Assembly: GCF_902141855.1 (NCBI RefSeq)
Contig: NZ_CABFVH010000013.1
Coordinates: forward strand, 56,462-120,461
Length of the DNA stretch: 64,000 nt
Direction: 5' to 3'
DNA from: Methylobacterium dankookense
GTDB taxonomy: Bacteria; Pseudomonadota; Alphaproteobacteria; Rhizobiales; Beijerinckiaceae
Shown here: positions 36,701 through 44,670 of the stretch, in pieces
Layout of the letters: every line of letters begins with the position of its first letter
Numbering within the stretch: position 1 is the first letter of the stretch
Made by a program: the position numbers and the translations under genes
Notes under the pieces: generated by a model
Database searches by the model: none
The model's input: the letters and a program-made list of their open reading frames with translations, nothing else
What the model was told of the DNA's origin: nothing

Positions 36701-36923
36701 GGATGCCGTTGAGCTCCTCCTCGATGATGCGGGTGACGCCGTCATAGAGCCGCTCGGGCGGCGCGCCCGGATAGGTCGCGGTCACCTGGATCGTGACCGG
36801 GGCCACGTCCGGATATTGCGAGACCGGCAGGACGGCGATGGAGATCGCGCCGACCAGCATGATGAAGATCGAGATCGCCCAGGCGAAGATCGGGCGTTCG
36901 ATGAAGAAGCGGGTCATGGACAT
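33753..36923 (-). CDS. RND multidrug efflux permease (AcrB-like)
   Basis: 1056 residues, the standard size for HAE1-type pumps. MTRFFIERPIFAWAISIFIM at the N-terminus, two large periplasmic loops, and the proton relay region GILVDDAIVVVENVERIM with its paired aspartates identify it. It exchanges protons for drugs or other amphiphiles and spans from inner membrane to periplasm. An ATG at 36917 is an equally likely start. It is the last gene of the SMR-tetR-MFP-RND operon, 48 bases after the fusion protein. The outer-membrane channel is not encoded here. Confidence 0.95.
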   Translation of the reverse strand: MSMTRFFIERPIFAWAISIFIMLVGAISIAVLPVSQYPDVAPVTIQVTATYPGAPPERLYDGVTRIIEEELNGIPGLMYFESTSDTSGMTQIMASFAPGSDPAKSTVAVQNRIKRIEARLPRAVTQQGVIVEEASTSFLQFVVVSSRDGSLSETDLGDLAARRILGELRRVPGVGRATLFSSEKALRIWIDPVKLVGLNLTPADVTAAVGAQNAQVASGIVGAQPAKDGQRIAATVLVKGQLTTVAEFEEIVLRANPDGSLVRLRDVAEVELGGQSYTMQTRLDGRPAAGIGIQLAPGGNALAAATGVKARIAQLQRTLPANVSVTVPYDTTPFVEVSIRKVLMTLAEAMALVFAVMFLFLQNVRYTIIPTIVVPVALLGTCGALLLAGFSINVLTMFGMVLAIGILVDDAIVVVENVERIMGEEGLSPREATRKAMGQITGAIIGITSVLVAVFVPMAFFPGSVGVIYRQFAVSMATSIAFSAFLALSLTPALCATLLKPVAKGHGHAKGGFFGWFNRRFQTGTQAYRSGVAGILCRPVRALLVYALLLGALGWGYVRMPSSFLPVEDQGYVIVDAQTPPESSTGRTLGVAQRIEEHFGAEPAVASRTMLLGYGFSGQGQNAALSFVTLKDWKERGPSDGAEAVSARANAALGGLPDAIAMALSPPAIEALGNSSGFAFRLQDKGQQGYAALAAARDQLLKAASQSPVLAGVYVEGLPTAPQIELTLDRQKANALGVTFSDINEALSTSLGSAYVNDFPNQSRMQRVIVQAEAGRRMKAEDLLDLHVRNAGGQMVPLQSFARVQWTMGPSQVVGFNGYPSIKISGMAAPGYASGDAMAEMERLAGQLPPGFDFAWTGQSLQEKLSGSQAIYLLALALFCVFLCLAALYESWSIPLAVLLVVPTGIVGAVFAMLARDMPNDVYFKVGLITVIGLTAKNAILIIEVAKDLVAQGRSVREAALEACELRFRPIVMTSFAFILGVVPLAIATGASMNSQRAIGTGVLGGMITATVLAVFVTPLFYVLIASAFRRGSGADESAEGVAAPAPAERASSGAR

Positions 36924-36971
36924 GCGCCTGCGGCGGGAAGAGGGCCGGGGCGGCGGGGCCGCCGGGTTCGA

Positions 36972-38144
36972 TCAGGGCTTCGCGGGAGCCTCGGCCGTCC
37001 TAGCGGCCGCCCAGGGCACCGGGTTCACCACCATGCCCGGCTGGATCTTCTGGAAGCCCTCGACGACGACGGTCTCGCCGGGCCTGAGGCCGTCGAGGAC
37101 GATCCAGCCCGCATCGGTGAGCGCCCCGGTGCGCAGGGGGCGCAGGGCGATCGTCTTGCCCTCCTCGACCACGAAGGCCTGGGCCTCGCCGGCGCTGCTG
37201 CGCTGGATGGCCTGCGCCGGCACGATGGCGGCGCCCGCCGTCATTCCCTGCGCGACCCGCACCCGGACATAGGTGCCCGGCAACAGGGCGCCGCTCCGGT
37301 TCGGGAAGGTGGCGCGCAGGGAGACCTGGCCGGTGCCGGGATCGACGCTCACATCCGAGAACAGCAGTTTTCCGGCCTCCGCGTGCAGGGAGCCGTCCGG
37401 GTGGACGAGCCGGACCTCGGCGCTCTCCCGGCCGGCGGCGCGCTCGGCGAGGGGGCTCGGATCGGAGGCGGCCGCGTTGAAGTCCGCGAAGATCGGGTCG
37501 ATCTGCTGGATGAGGGCGAGCTTGGTCGCCTCGCCCTGGCCGACCAGCGCTCCTTCCGTGACGAGGGCGCGGCCGATGCGGCCGGAGATCGGCGCGCGGA
37601 CGGTGGCGTAGTCCAGGTCGATCTTCGCGCGCGCGAGCTGCGCCCGGGCGCTGGCGACGTCCGCCTCGGCCTGGCGCAGGGTGGCGGTGGCGATGTCGTG
37701 CTGCGCGGTGCTCGCCGCCTGGCGCTCCAGCAGCGTCTCGGTGCGCTCCGACTGGCGCAGGGCCTGCGTGCGGGTCGCCTCTGCCCGGGCGAGCGACGCG
37801 GCCTTGGCATCGACCTCGGCGCGGTAGATCGCCGGATCGATGCGGAAGAGCACGTCGCCCCGGTTCACGTGGCTGCCCTCCTCGAAGGCGCGCTCCTGGA
37901 TGATGCCGGAGACCTGCGCCCGGACCTCCGCGACACGGGTCGAGGCGAGGCGCCCCGGCAGGTCGAGGGTGCGGGGCACGGCCACCGCCTCGACCACGGC
38001 GGTGGAGACGTCCATGGGCGGCGTCTCGGCTGCGGCTCCGGCCGGCTGGTTCGCGGCCGGCTTGCAGCCGAACAGCGCCAGCACCACGATGATGGGCGTG
38101 ACGATCGGGATGACGGGCAGGCGTCTGCGTTCGCGCGCTTCCAT
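36972..38144 (-). CDS. Efflux periplasmic adaptor (MFP/AcrA-like) lipoprotein
   Basis: 390 residues from the ATG at 38144. Residues about 10-27 are a signal sequence with a lipobox LFGC, so the protein is tethered to the inner membrane. The lipoyl-type and hairpin regions follow (VRAQVSGIIQERAFEEGSHV; LARAKIDLDYATVRAPISG). It bridges the RND pump to an outer-membrane channel. Confidence 0.93.
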   Translation of the reverse strand: MEARERRRLPVIPIVTPIIVVLALFGCKPAANQPAGAAAETPPMDVSTAVVEAVAVPRTLDLPGRLASTRVAEVRAQVSGIIQERAFEEGSHVNRGDVLFRIDPAIYRAEVDAKAASLARAEATRTQALRQSERTETLLERQAASTAQHDIATATLRQAEADVASARAQLARAKIDLDYATVRAPISGRIGRALVTEGALVGQGEATKLALIQQIDPIFADFNAAASDPSPLAERAAGRESAEVRLVHPDGSLHAEAGKLLFSDVSVDPGTGQVSLRATFPNRSGALLPGTYVRVRVAQGMTAGAAIVPAQAIQRSSAGEAQAFVVEEGKTIALRPLRTGALTDAGWIVLDGLRPGETVVVEGFQKIQPGMVVNPVPWAAARTAEAPAKP

Positions 38145-38194
38145 GGGGCTCAACGGTCCGTGGATCGAGAGAGGATTGGCCGGGCGGCGCCCCG

Positions 38195-38758
38195 TCAGGC
38201 CGTGTGGGTCATCGCCAGGAGGCGGGCGCGCAGGGCGGGCAGGTCCGGCATCGGGCCGCCGTCGTCGCGCAGGAGGGCGGCGAGCCAGGCGCCGTCGGCG
38301 GCCAGCCGCACCATCTCCAGGACCGGGTCGCCATCCGTCTCGCGATAGCGCTCCAGGCCCCGCGCGAACCAATCCGCCGTGACCCGGCGCAGGCTCGGCT
38401 CGGTGAGCGAGGAGATGTAGAGGGCGGTCCACTGGCTGCTCTGGTTCAGCATCAGGTCGTCCAGGGTGACGGTGACGTAGGCGCGCGTGAACCGGCCGCG
38501 CGGCACCGGATCCTTCGCCATGGCCGCCTCGATGTCGGCGTCGAGCTTCTCCAGCAGGTCGGCGACCACGCCGTCGATCAGGGCCTGCTTGCTGGCGAAA
38601 TGGTGGAACAGGCCGCCCTTGGTGACGCCCGCGGCCTCGCAGACCGCCTGCACGGTGACTGCCGCAAGCCCCTGTTCGAGGGCGAGCGTCGCGGCGCAGT
38701 CGAGGAGCGTGCGCCGGACGAGCTCGGGCTGCTTCTTGCGGCGGTAGGCGGTCGTCAT
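38195..38758 (-). CDS. TetR/AcrR-family repressor
   Basis: 187 residues. The helix-turn-helix covers about residues 30-55 (AVTVQAVCEAAGVTKGGLFHHFASKQALIDGV). It lies two bases after the SMR gene and 50 bases before the adaptor gene, inside the efflux operon it presumably controls. The C-terminal half is hydrophobic, with a large ligand pocket expected. Induction by the pump's substrates is likely. Confidence 0.92.
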   Translation of the reverse strand: MTTAYRRKKQPELVRRTLLDCAATLALEQGLAAVTVQAVCEAAGVTKGGLFHHFASKQALIDGVVADLLEKLDADIEAAMAKDPVPRGRFTRAYVTVTLDDLMLNQSSQWTALYISSLTEPSLRRVTADWFARGLERYRETDGDPVLEMVRLAADGAWLAALLRDDGGPMPDLPALRARLLAMTHTA

Positions 38759-38760
38759 GG

Positions 38761-39105
38761 TCAGTGCCCCGCCGTGGTCGAGAACGCCTGCATCACCACG
38801 ACGCCGCCGACGATCATCGCGATGCCGGCGATCGCGGGCAGGTCGAGGGATTGCTTGAAGACCATGGCGCCGATCAGCGCGGTCAGGACGACGCCGACCC
38901 CGCTCCAGATGGCGTAGGCGACGCCGAGGGGCATGGCCTTCAGGGCATGCGTCAGGAAGTAGAAGGCGCCGGCATAGAACGCCGCCATCGCCAGCGTCGG
39001 CGCCACCTTCGTGAACTGCTCGGATTTGGCCAGGAAGGTCGTGCCCGCGATCTCGCAGAGGATGGCGACGGCGAGCGCGGCATAGGCGACGGGTTGGCTC
39101 GACAT
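38761..39105 (-). CDS. SMR-family small multidrug transporter (EmrE-like)
   Basis: 114 residues, four membrane spans. The proton/drug site is the glutamate in LCEIAGTTFLA, as in EmrE E14. It is the first gene of the operon. SugE and SMR paralogues involved in guanidinium export are the alternative; motif WSGVGVVLTALIG fits the drug-exporting subclass. Confidence 0.9.
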   Translation of the reverse strand: MSSQPVAYAALAVAILCEIAGTTFLAKSEQFTKVAPTLAMAAFYAGAFYFLTHALKAMPLGVAYAIWSGVGVVLTALIGAMVFKQSLDLPAIAGIAMIVGGVVVMQAFSTTAGH

Positions 39106-39135
39106 GATCTCACCGGTGAATTGATGGGCCCTTAA

Positions 39136-39153
39136 ATACAGACTGGTTGGTAT
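39136..39153. promoter_or_regulatory. Candidate TetR operator before the efflux operon
   Basis: ATACAGACTGGTTGGTAT has 12 of 18 bases in dyad symmetry (ATAC..AC..GT..GTAT). It is 31 bases upstream of the SMR start, overlapping the likely promoter, and resembles operators of AcrR-like repressors in form. Confidence 0.45.
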
Positions 39154-39223
39154 CTTTCAAGCGAAAATCGACAGTCCGCCACACCGGCAAGGGCGCGTGC
39201 TCCGACGCCCTGGGCCGCTCGCG

Positions 39224-39940
39224 TCATGAGTCAGCGGAGCTCGCCTCGTCGTGGCGGACGCGCTCGTGGATCGCCGTGCAATGATCGACCAGATTGGTGT
39301 GCGCCGAGACGAATTCCTTGAGCGGCGTCTCGATGCTGTAGAAGTGGATATTCGCCAGAAACCCGTAGATCGCGGCATCGATGCTGGTCGGATTCTCTCC
39401 GAACACGAACCCGCTCGCGGGGACGAGATTGGCGAGAACCTGAAGGTCTGCGACGCCGCGGGCATAAGCCTCGGCCGGCGCGTAGCGGCCGATCCCGTGG
39501 TAATGATAGCGTTGCGCGTTGAAGTCCCGCGCCTTCAGAAGCAATGCGTCCGTCAGTTCGGGATGCTCGCGGCGCAGGGCATCGCGGAATGCCGGCCAGA
39601 ACCGCTCGTCCTTCCAGCGCGAGTAGGACATCACCCAGTACAGGTCGTCGAGCATGCGGGTGACGAGGTGCGCCGTGTCCCGCTGGGCGGGGGTGAGCCC
39701 CGCATCGAGGGTCAGGCCGTACCGACGCGTGAGATAGGCGATGATGGCGTCGCTGTCGCCGACCGTGTCCCCGCCATCGACGATGTAGGGCAGCTGCCCG
39801 CGCGGAGCGGCCGAGGCGTCCACGATGTGCTCGTGCGTGAAGGGCAGGCCGGCCAGCCTGAGGACGGCGAAGACCTTGAGCCCGTATCCGTTATTGTCGG
39901 CGACGCCGAACAGGCTGGGATAGGAGTACAGGACGACCAT
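39224..39940 (-). CDS. Glutathione S-transferase-family protein
   Basis: 238 residues. The N-terminal thioredoxin-like half shows LYSYPSLFGVADNNGYGLKVFAVLRLAGLPF, RGQLPYIVDGGDTVGDSDAIIAYL (cis-proline and the SD-like glutathione-binding motif); the C-terminal half is helical with GFVFGENPTSIDAAIYGFL. This variant class is related to Tom37/metaxin-like and failed-axon-type GSTs rather than to classic detoxifying forms, so catalytic activity is uncertain. It stands alone. Confidence 0.85.
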   Translation of the reverse strand: MVVLYSYPSLFGVADNNGYGLKVFAVLRLAGLPFTHEHIVDASAAPRGQLPYIVDGGDTVGDSDAIIAYLTRRYGLTLDAGLTPAQRDTAHLVTRMLDDLYWVMSYSRWKDERFWPAFRDALRREHPELTDALLLKARDFNAQRYHYHGIGRYAPAEAYARGVADLQVLANLVPASGFVFGENPTSIDAAIYGFLANIHFYSIETPLKEFVSAHTNLVDHCTAIHERVRHDEASSADS

Positions 39941-40108
39941 GCGCCATCTCCCGTGCCGGGGACGTGCCGCGCGATGGGTCCGCAGGGACGAGGGACCGCG
40001 CGAAGGCGCGTTCCGTCATACGCTGCGCGTCGCATCCGCGTGAGGTGATCCGGCGACTCGGAAGACTATCACAGGTTCCGGAGCCCGTTCGACCGGGATC
40101 GGCCGACC

Positions 40109-41383
40109 CTACAGGAAGCGCCGAGGGTCGAAGGGCGCCAGGGTGATCTCGGGCTCCGCACCGCTGACGAGCTGGGCGACGAGGCGTCCGGTCCGCGCCG
40201 AGCCCACGAGACCGACATGGCCGTGACCGAAGGCGTAGATCACGTCGGAGGTCGTCCGGGCCGGTCCGATACAGGGGCGCCCGTCCGGCATGCTCGGACG
40301 ATGCCCAAGCCATACGCGCAGGCGGTCCGCAGACACCGTCCCGGCCAGTTTCGGAAACATCGCGATCAGGTGGTCGCGCAGGATGTCCGCGCGCTTCCAG
40401 TTGGGCGCCGCCGCCAGCCCAGCGAACTCGACCTGGCCGGCCGCGCGCAGGCCGCCATCCATGAAATTGGCGATCATTTTGGCATCGGACGCCATCACCG
40501 GCGTGCGCGGGCCGGCCTCGGCATCGGGGATCATCACGTGGTAGCCGCGCTCGCTCTCCAGGGGCAGTCTGTCGCCGAGGGATGCGGTCAGCGCCTTGGA
40601 GCGCGCACCGGCCGCCACCACGGCGCGGTCGCAGGCGATCTCGCCCTGCTCCGTCGTCACCGCCTTGAGACGTCCGCCCTCATGGCGGAAGCCCGTCGCC
40701 CGGGTCGTGATGTAGGCGGCGCCACGCTCGCAGGCCAGCTTGGACAAGGCCGCGACATAGCTGCCGGGATCGCGGCAATGCCTTGCCTCCTCGACCACGA
40801 GGCCGAAGGTGTAGCGCGGATGCAGCTCGGGCTCCCGCTGCCGCAGCTCCTCCGCCGTGAGTTCGAGCCAATCGACGCCGACCCGGCGGCGGAGGGCCCA
40901 GGATCGGGCATCGCCCGCGAAGGCCGCGCGATCGGGATAGACGTGCAGGACGCCGCGGCGCTCGATCAGGTGCGGAACGCCGGCCTCGGCGGCGAGGGCC
41001 GCATGGAGCTTCGGCGCATCGACGAGCAGCGTCCTCATGGCCTGGGCCGTCCGCTCGATCTGGCCTGCATTCCTGGCTCCCAGAAGGAAGCGGACCAGCC
41101 ACGGCAGGACCTTCGGCAGATAGGCCCACCGGATCGAGAGCGGGCCGAGCGGATCGAGCAGGAAGGAGGGCACCTTCCGCCACATCCCCGGCTCGGCCGG
41201 CGGGATGACGGAATGCGACGAGAGCCAGCCGGCATTGCCGTAGCTCGAGGCCTGCTCGCCCCCGGGCTGTCCCGGATCGACCACCGTCACGCGATGTCCC
41301 GCCCGCAGGCATTCGAGCGCGCTCACCGTCCCGACCGCGCCGGAGCCGATGACGACGACATGGCGACCTGTTCCTGCGGACAT
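40109..41383 (-). CDS. FAD-dependent D-amino-acid dehydrogenase-like oxidoreductase
   Basis: 424 residues. The dinucleotide fold reads HVVVIGSGAVGTVSALECLRAGHRVTVVD, and DadA-type features continue: SSYGNAGWLSSHSVIPPAEPGM and GHRPSMPDGRPCIGPAR, HGHVGL near the end. It oxidises D-amino acids or related amines, feeding electrons to the respiratory chain at the membrane. The single-gene context does not fix the substrate. The divergence from DadA of E. coli is notable, so D-hydroxyproline or another amine may be preferred. Confidence 0.85.
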   Translation of the reverse strand: MSAGTGRHVVVIGSGAVGTVSALECLRAGHRVTVVDPGQPGGEQASSYGNAGWLSSHSVIPPAEPGMWRKVPSFLLDPLGPLSIRWAYLPKVLPWLVRFLLGARNAGQIERTAQAMRTLLVDAPKLHAALAAEAGVPHLIERRGVLHVYPDRAAFAGDARSWALRRRVGVDWLELTAEELRQREPELHPRYTFGLVVEEARHCRDPGSYVAALSKLACERGAAYITTRATGFRHEGGRLKAVTTEQGEIACDRAVVAAGARSKALTASLGDRLPLESERGYHVMIPDAEAGPRTPVMASDAKMIANFMDGGLRAAGQVEFAGLAAAPNWKRADILRDHLIAMFPKLAGTVSADRLRVWLGHRPSMPDGRPCIGPARTTSDVIYAFGHGHVGLVGSARTGRLVAQLVSGAEPEITLAPFDPRRFL

Positions 41384-41442
41384 CCGCTGCCTTCCTCGAT
41401 TTCTGCCGACCGGGCGCCCCGGGAGCCGTCACCGCATAGAAA

Positions 41443-41472
41443 AGCCCGCACCGGCGCAAGCCGATGCGGGCT
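41443..41472 (-). terminator. Intrinsic terminator of the amidinotransferase gene
   Basis: On the minus strand, AGCCCGCA-TCGGC-TTGC-GCCGG-TGCGGGCT folds into a long stem and is followed by TTTTCT. It lies about 40 bases after the stop at 41514. Confidence 0.85.
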
Positions 41473-41513
41473 GTCGTCACGCGCGTGGCCGGGCGAGTCC
41501 GGCCCGCCGCGCC

Positions 41514-42695
41514 CTAGAAGTACGACTTCAGCGTGCCGCGGCGGCGCACGTCGAGGGTGGCGCAGTGGAAGGAGCCGCCGAACGGGCCGTAGGACAGGAA
41601 CGGCGCCGGGATCGGGTCGAAGCCCCAGTCCTTCAGGGCCTTGATCAGCGTGGGCTGGCTCTGGTCGACGACGATCTTCTTCTCGTCGATGGCGAGAACG
41701 TTGATCGAGGTCCAGGGTGAGCACATCGAGATCTTGCTCATGAAGCCCTCGACGGGGTCGGGGCGCGGGGCGATCAGCACGTCCCACTTCTTGAGCACGG
41801 CGGGAAGCTTCTCGACGTCGACGTAGTCGGGGTTGACCAGCACCTTGCCGGGAGCGAGCGGCATGAAGGACGAGTCGATGTGCATCGGCTGCGGGCAGCG
41901 GCTCTCGATCTCGTGGATGCGGAAGCCCGGGCCGAGATGGCGGCGCAGCCACTCGATGCCCATCAGGTTCGTCACGTTGGAGCGGGTCACGAACAGGTCG
42001 CGGCCGCAGCGCACGAAATCGGCCGCGTCGAAGACCGGCTCGAACTCGTTGACCGTGAACTGCATGGGCTCGCCGGCCTTCAGGTTCGGCACCCGGTAAT
42101 CGTAGTTGTAGAGATCGTCGATGAGCTGCGGGCGCGGGGCGCTCGTCCAGCGCGCGCCGGCCCTGAAATACTCCTTGAACAGCGCGCGGTAGGCGTCGCC
42201 CTCGAAGTAGCGCGAACGCCAGCACATCGGGCTCTCGATGATCTCGTCGCCGATGACGAGGTAGGGGTCGCGCGGGCAGGCGACGCAGAAGCCGCGGGAG
42301 GACCAGCGCGGGGCCTTGTACTTCTTCGAGAAGTCGATCGAATCCGGGCGGCGGACCTTCACGCCCTCGCCGGCGAGGATCTTGATGAAGTTGTCGAGCT
42401 CGGCTTGAGCGAGCTTCTTCATGAACTTCGGGTATTTCCAGCCGCTGGCGAAGCGGTAGAAGGGCTGCGCGGCCCGCGGCAGGTTGAAGATCACGGTGAG
42501 GTGATGGGTGGGGATGGTCGCGCCGTCGAGGGAGCCGACGATGACCTCCTCCAGCGGGTCCCACTCGTTCCAGGCCATCACCGGCGATTGCGGCGCCGGC
42601 ACGCCGGGCTGCCCCTCGCGGCCGGCCCCGTACCCGGCGGCGTGCGCGTCGTCGAGCACGGCCTCGCCGGCCGTGATGGGTGATTCGCGGTCCAT
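41514..42695 (-). CDS. AGAT-type amidinotransferase
   Basis: 393 residues, clearly in the arginine:glycine amidinotransferase/StrB family. Conserved stretches: EPVFDAADFVRCGRDLF (catalytic Asp at about D223), NLMGIEWLRRHLGP, QPMHIDSSF (H272), and GGSFHCATLDVRRRGTLKSY with the nucleophilic C378. The enzyme moves an amidino group from arginine to an amine acceptor and releases ornithine. The acceptor is not glycine by default: StrB-type members act on aminocyclitols. It is divergent from hpnL and next to the hopanoid head-group genes. Methylobacterium makes hopanoid cyclitol ethers including a guanidine-substituted form, so an aminocyclitol-hopanoid or its precursor is a reasonable acceptor (inference). 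Confidence 0.92.
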   Translation of the reverse strand: MDRESPITAGEAVLDDAHAAGYGAGREGQPGVPAPQSPVMAWNEWDPLEEVIVGSLDGATIPTHHLTVIFNLPRAAQPFYRFASGWKYPKFMKKLAQAELDNFIKILAGEGVKVRRPDSIDFSKKYKAPRWSSRGFCVACPRDPYLVIGDEIIESPMCWRSRYFEGDAYRALFKEYFRAGARWTSAPRPQLIDDLYNYDYRVPNLKAGEPMQFTVNEFEPVFDAADFVRCGRDLFVTRSNVTNLMGIEWLRRHLGPGFRIHEIESRCPQPMHIDSSFMPLAPGKVLVNPDYVDVEKLPAVLKKWDVLIAPRPDPVEGFMSKISMCSPWTSINVLAIDEKKIVVDQSQPTLIKALKDWGFDPIPAPFLSYGPFGGSFHCATLDVRRRGTLKSYF

Positions 42696-42903
42696 CGTTC
42701 AGTCCCCTTGGTCGCGGTCTTTTGCGGTCGTTTGCCGAGGGCGAAAAGCCCGGTGCCGCTTTGGCGCGCACTGTGTCTCTCGGGTGATAGACATTGCCGG
42801 CCATTGCTGCAACTTGGCGCTGTCTCCCCAACCGCGGCGGTCTTTTTCGGTCTGAAACGCGGCGAGATTCCAGCAACAAGCCACCACGAGCTTGCAGTAG
42901 ACC

Positions 42904-44013
42904 ATGAAGCGTCTGACGACCCTGGCCCTCATCGTGGGTCTCTGCACGGTGGTCGGCCTGTTCCTGTCCTCCGGGCTGGAAGACGTGGCCGCCGCGGTGG
43001 TGAGCGCCGGCTGGGGCGCGCTGATCGTCGTACTCGCGCGCGCCGTCGCGGTGGCCTGGGCCGGCTTCGGCTGGTTCGTGATCTTCCCCGCCGCCGCGCG
43101 CCCGAGCCTGCTGGCCTGCATCAACCTCCGCTTCGTGCGCGAGGGCATCAACACGCTCCTGCCCGTGGCCACCGTCGGCGGCGACTTCGTGGGCGCGCGC
43201 CTGCTCACTCGCCGCGGCCTCTCCGGAGGGCTCGCGGGCGCCAGCATGTTCGTCGACCTGATGACGCAGGCGCTGACGCAGCTCCTGTTCACGGTGGCCG
43301 GCCTCGGCTTCCTCGTCTGGCTCGCCGGCGACGGGCCGATCGTGCGCACGGTGGCGGGCGGCCTCGCCGTGGCGACGCCGGCGCTCGCGGCCTTCTACCT
43401 GATCCAGCGCCGCGCCGGGCACCGCATCATCCAGGCGCTGCTCTCCCGCTTCGCCTCGGGCCGCGAGTGGCGCGCGCTCGGCGCGGTGGACGTGCTCTAC
43501 GACAACCTGCGCCGGCTCTACGGCGCCCCGGCCCGGGTCGCCTCCGGCATCCTCGTCCACCTCGTCGGCTGGGTCATCGGCACCTGCGAGGTCTATGTCT
43601 GCCTGCATTTCATGGGCTACCCGGTCAGCTTCGCCGAGGCGCTGGTGATCGAGAGCCTCGCCCAGGCGGTGCGCGGCGCGGCCTTCGCCGTGCCCGGCGC
43701 GCTCGGCGCGCAGGAGGGCGGCCTGATCGCGCTCTGCGCCCTGTTCGGCATCCCGGCCGAGGCGGCGCTCGCCCTGTCGCTGGTCAAGCGCCTCGCCGAC
43801 GTTCTGGTCGGCGTGCCCGGCCTCGTGCTCTGGCACCGGGCCGAGCGCGCGGAGGCCGCGGAGACGGATGAAGCCCGCGGCCGTCTTCTCGGCGAGCGCC
43901 TGGGCCCCGTCCTGCAGCCGGCGACGCTCGGCCCCTTCTACAGCTACGCACCGCCGCGCATGCCCGCCGCCCGGCACGCCGACTCAGAGGGAGACCTGAA
44001 GAAGTGCGCCTGA
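42904..44013 (+). CDS. hpnL: Hopanoid-associated membrane protein HpnL
   Basis: 369 residues, about eight spans, with the LPG_synthase_TM (UPF0104) pattern: RFVREGINTLLPVATVGGDFVGARLL and GALGAQEGGLIALCALFGI. HpnL is a putative flippase-like protein of the hopanoid cluster. It overlaps hpnM by 10 bases and opens the operon hpnL-M-I-J-K. Its function in lipid transport is inferred in the literature rather than shown. Confidence 0.92.
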   Translation: MKRLTTLALIVGLCTVVGLFLSSGLEDVAAAVVSAGWGALIVVLARAVAVAWAGFGWFVIFPAAARPSLLACINLRFVREGINTLLPVATVGGDFVGARLLTRRGLSGGLAGASMFVDLMTQALTQLLFTVAGLGFLVWLAGDGPIVRTVAGGLAVATPALAAFYLIQRRAGHRIIQALLSRFASGREWRALGAVDVLYDNLRRLYGAPARVASGILVHLVGWVIGTCEVYVCLHFMGYPVSFAEALVIESLAQAVRGAAFAVPGALGAQEGGLIALCALFGIPAEAALALSLVKRLADVLVGVPGLVLWHRAERAEAAETDEARGRLLGERLGPVLQPATLGPFYSYAPPRMPAARHADSEGDLKKCA

Positions 44014-44600
44014 TCCGTCTCGGCCTGCTCGCGCTCGCCCTCGTCGCCGGCCCGGCCCGCGCCGCCGACGAGCCCGCGCTCGAGACCGTCCGCAAGGTCT
44101 ATGCGCGCTTCGAGGAGACCCTGCGCGGCGGCGTGCCGCCGCTGCCGGAGCGCGTCGCCTCGGTCGGCCCGGTGCTGGAGGAGACCTTCGACTTCCCGGC
44201 CATGGTGAAGCTCGCGGTCGGCCAGCCCTGGGCCGGATTCACGCCGGAGCAGCAGGCCGCCATCACCGAGGCGTTCCGGCGCAACTTCATCACCACCTAC
44301 GCCAACCGCTTGAAGCAGGCGGCGGGCGGCAAGTTCGAGGTGCAGAGCGCCGAGAAGCGCAACGGCGGCAGCCTCGTCCAGACCCGCGTCACCACGCCGG
44401 ACGGCGACGAATCGCAGATCGACTTCGTCCTGAACGCCGAGAACAAGGTGACCGACGTGCTGCTCAACGGCAACGTCAGCGAGGTCGCCGGCCAGCGCAC
44501 GAGCTTCAGCCAACCCCTGAAGGCCGGCGGCGCCGACGGGCTGCTGACATTCCTGCGCCAGCGCACCGAAGGCATGCTCTCGGCCAAACCGACGCCTTGA
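44004..44600 (+). CDS. hpnM: Hopanoid-associated MlaC-like protein HpnM
   Basis: 198 residues from a GTG at 44004 inside the end of hpnL. A signal peptide (about 1-20, LIRLGLLALALVAGPARAAD) is followed by the MlaC/Ttg2D fold: VGPVLEETFDFPAMVKLAVG, AFRRNFITTYANRLKQ, and VNFVLN-like sheet at the end. It should carry lipid across the periplasm, possibly hopanoids, for the RND protein HpnN. Confidence 0.93.
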   Translation: MRLIRLGLLALALVAGPARAADEPALETVRKVYARFEETLRGGVPPLPERVASVGPVLEETFDFPAMVKLAVGQPWAGFTPEQQAAITEAFRRNFITTYANRLKQAAGGKFEVQSAEKRNGGSLVQTRVTTPDGDESQIDFVLNAENKVTDVLLNGNVSEVAGQRTSFSQPLKAGGADGLLTFLRQRTEGMLSAKPTP

Positions 44601-44670
44601 ACACCGCGCATCACGCGCCCCTCACGCCGCGTCCGCGGCCGCCGAATTCCCGAGACCGAGCGATTCCCCG

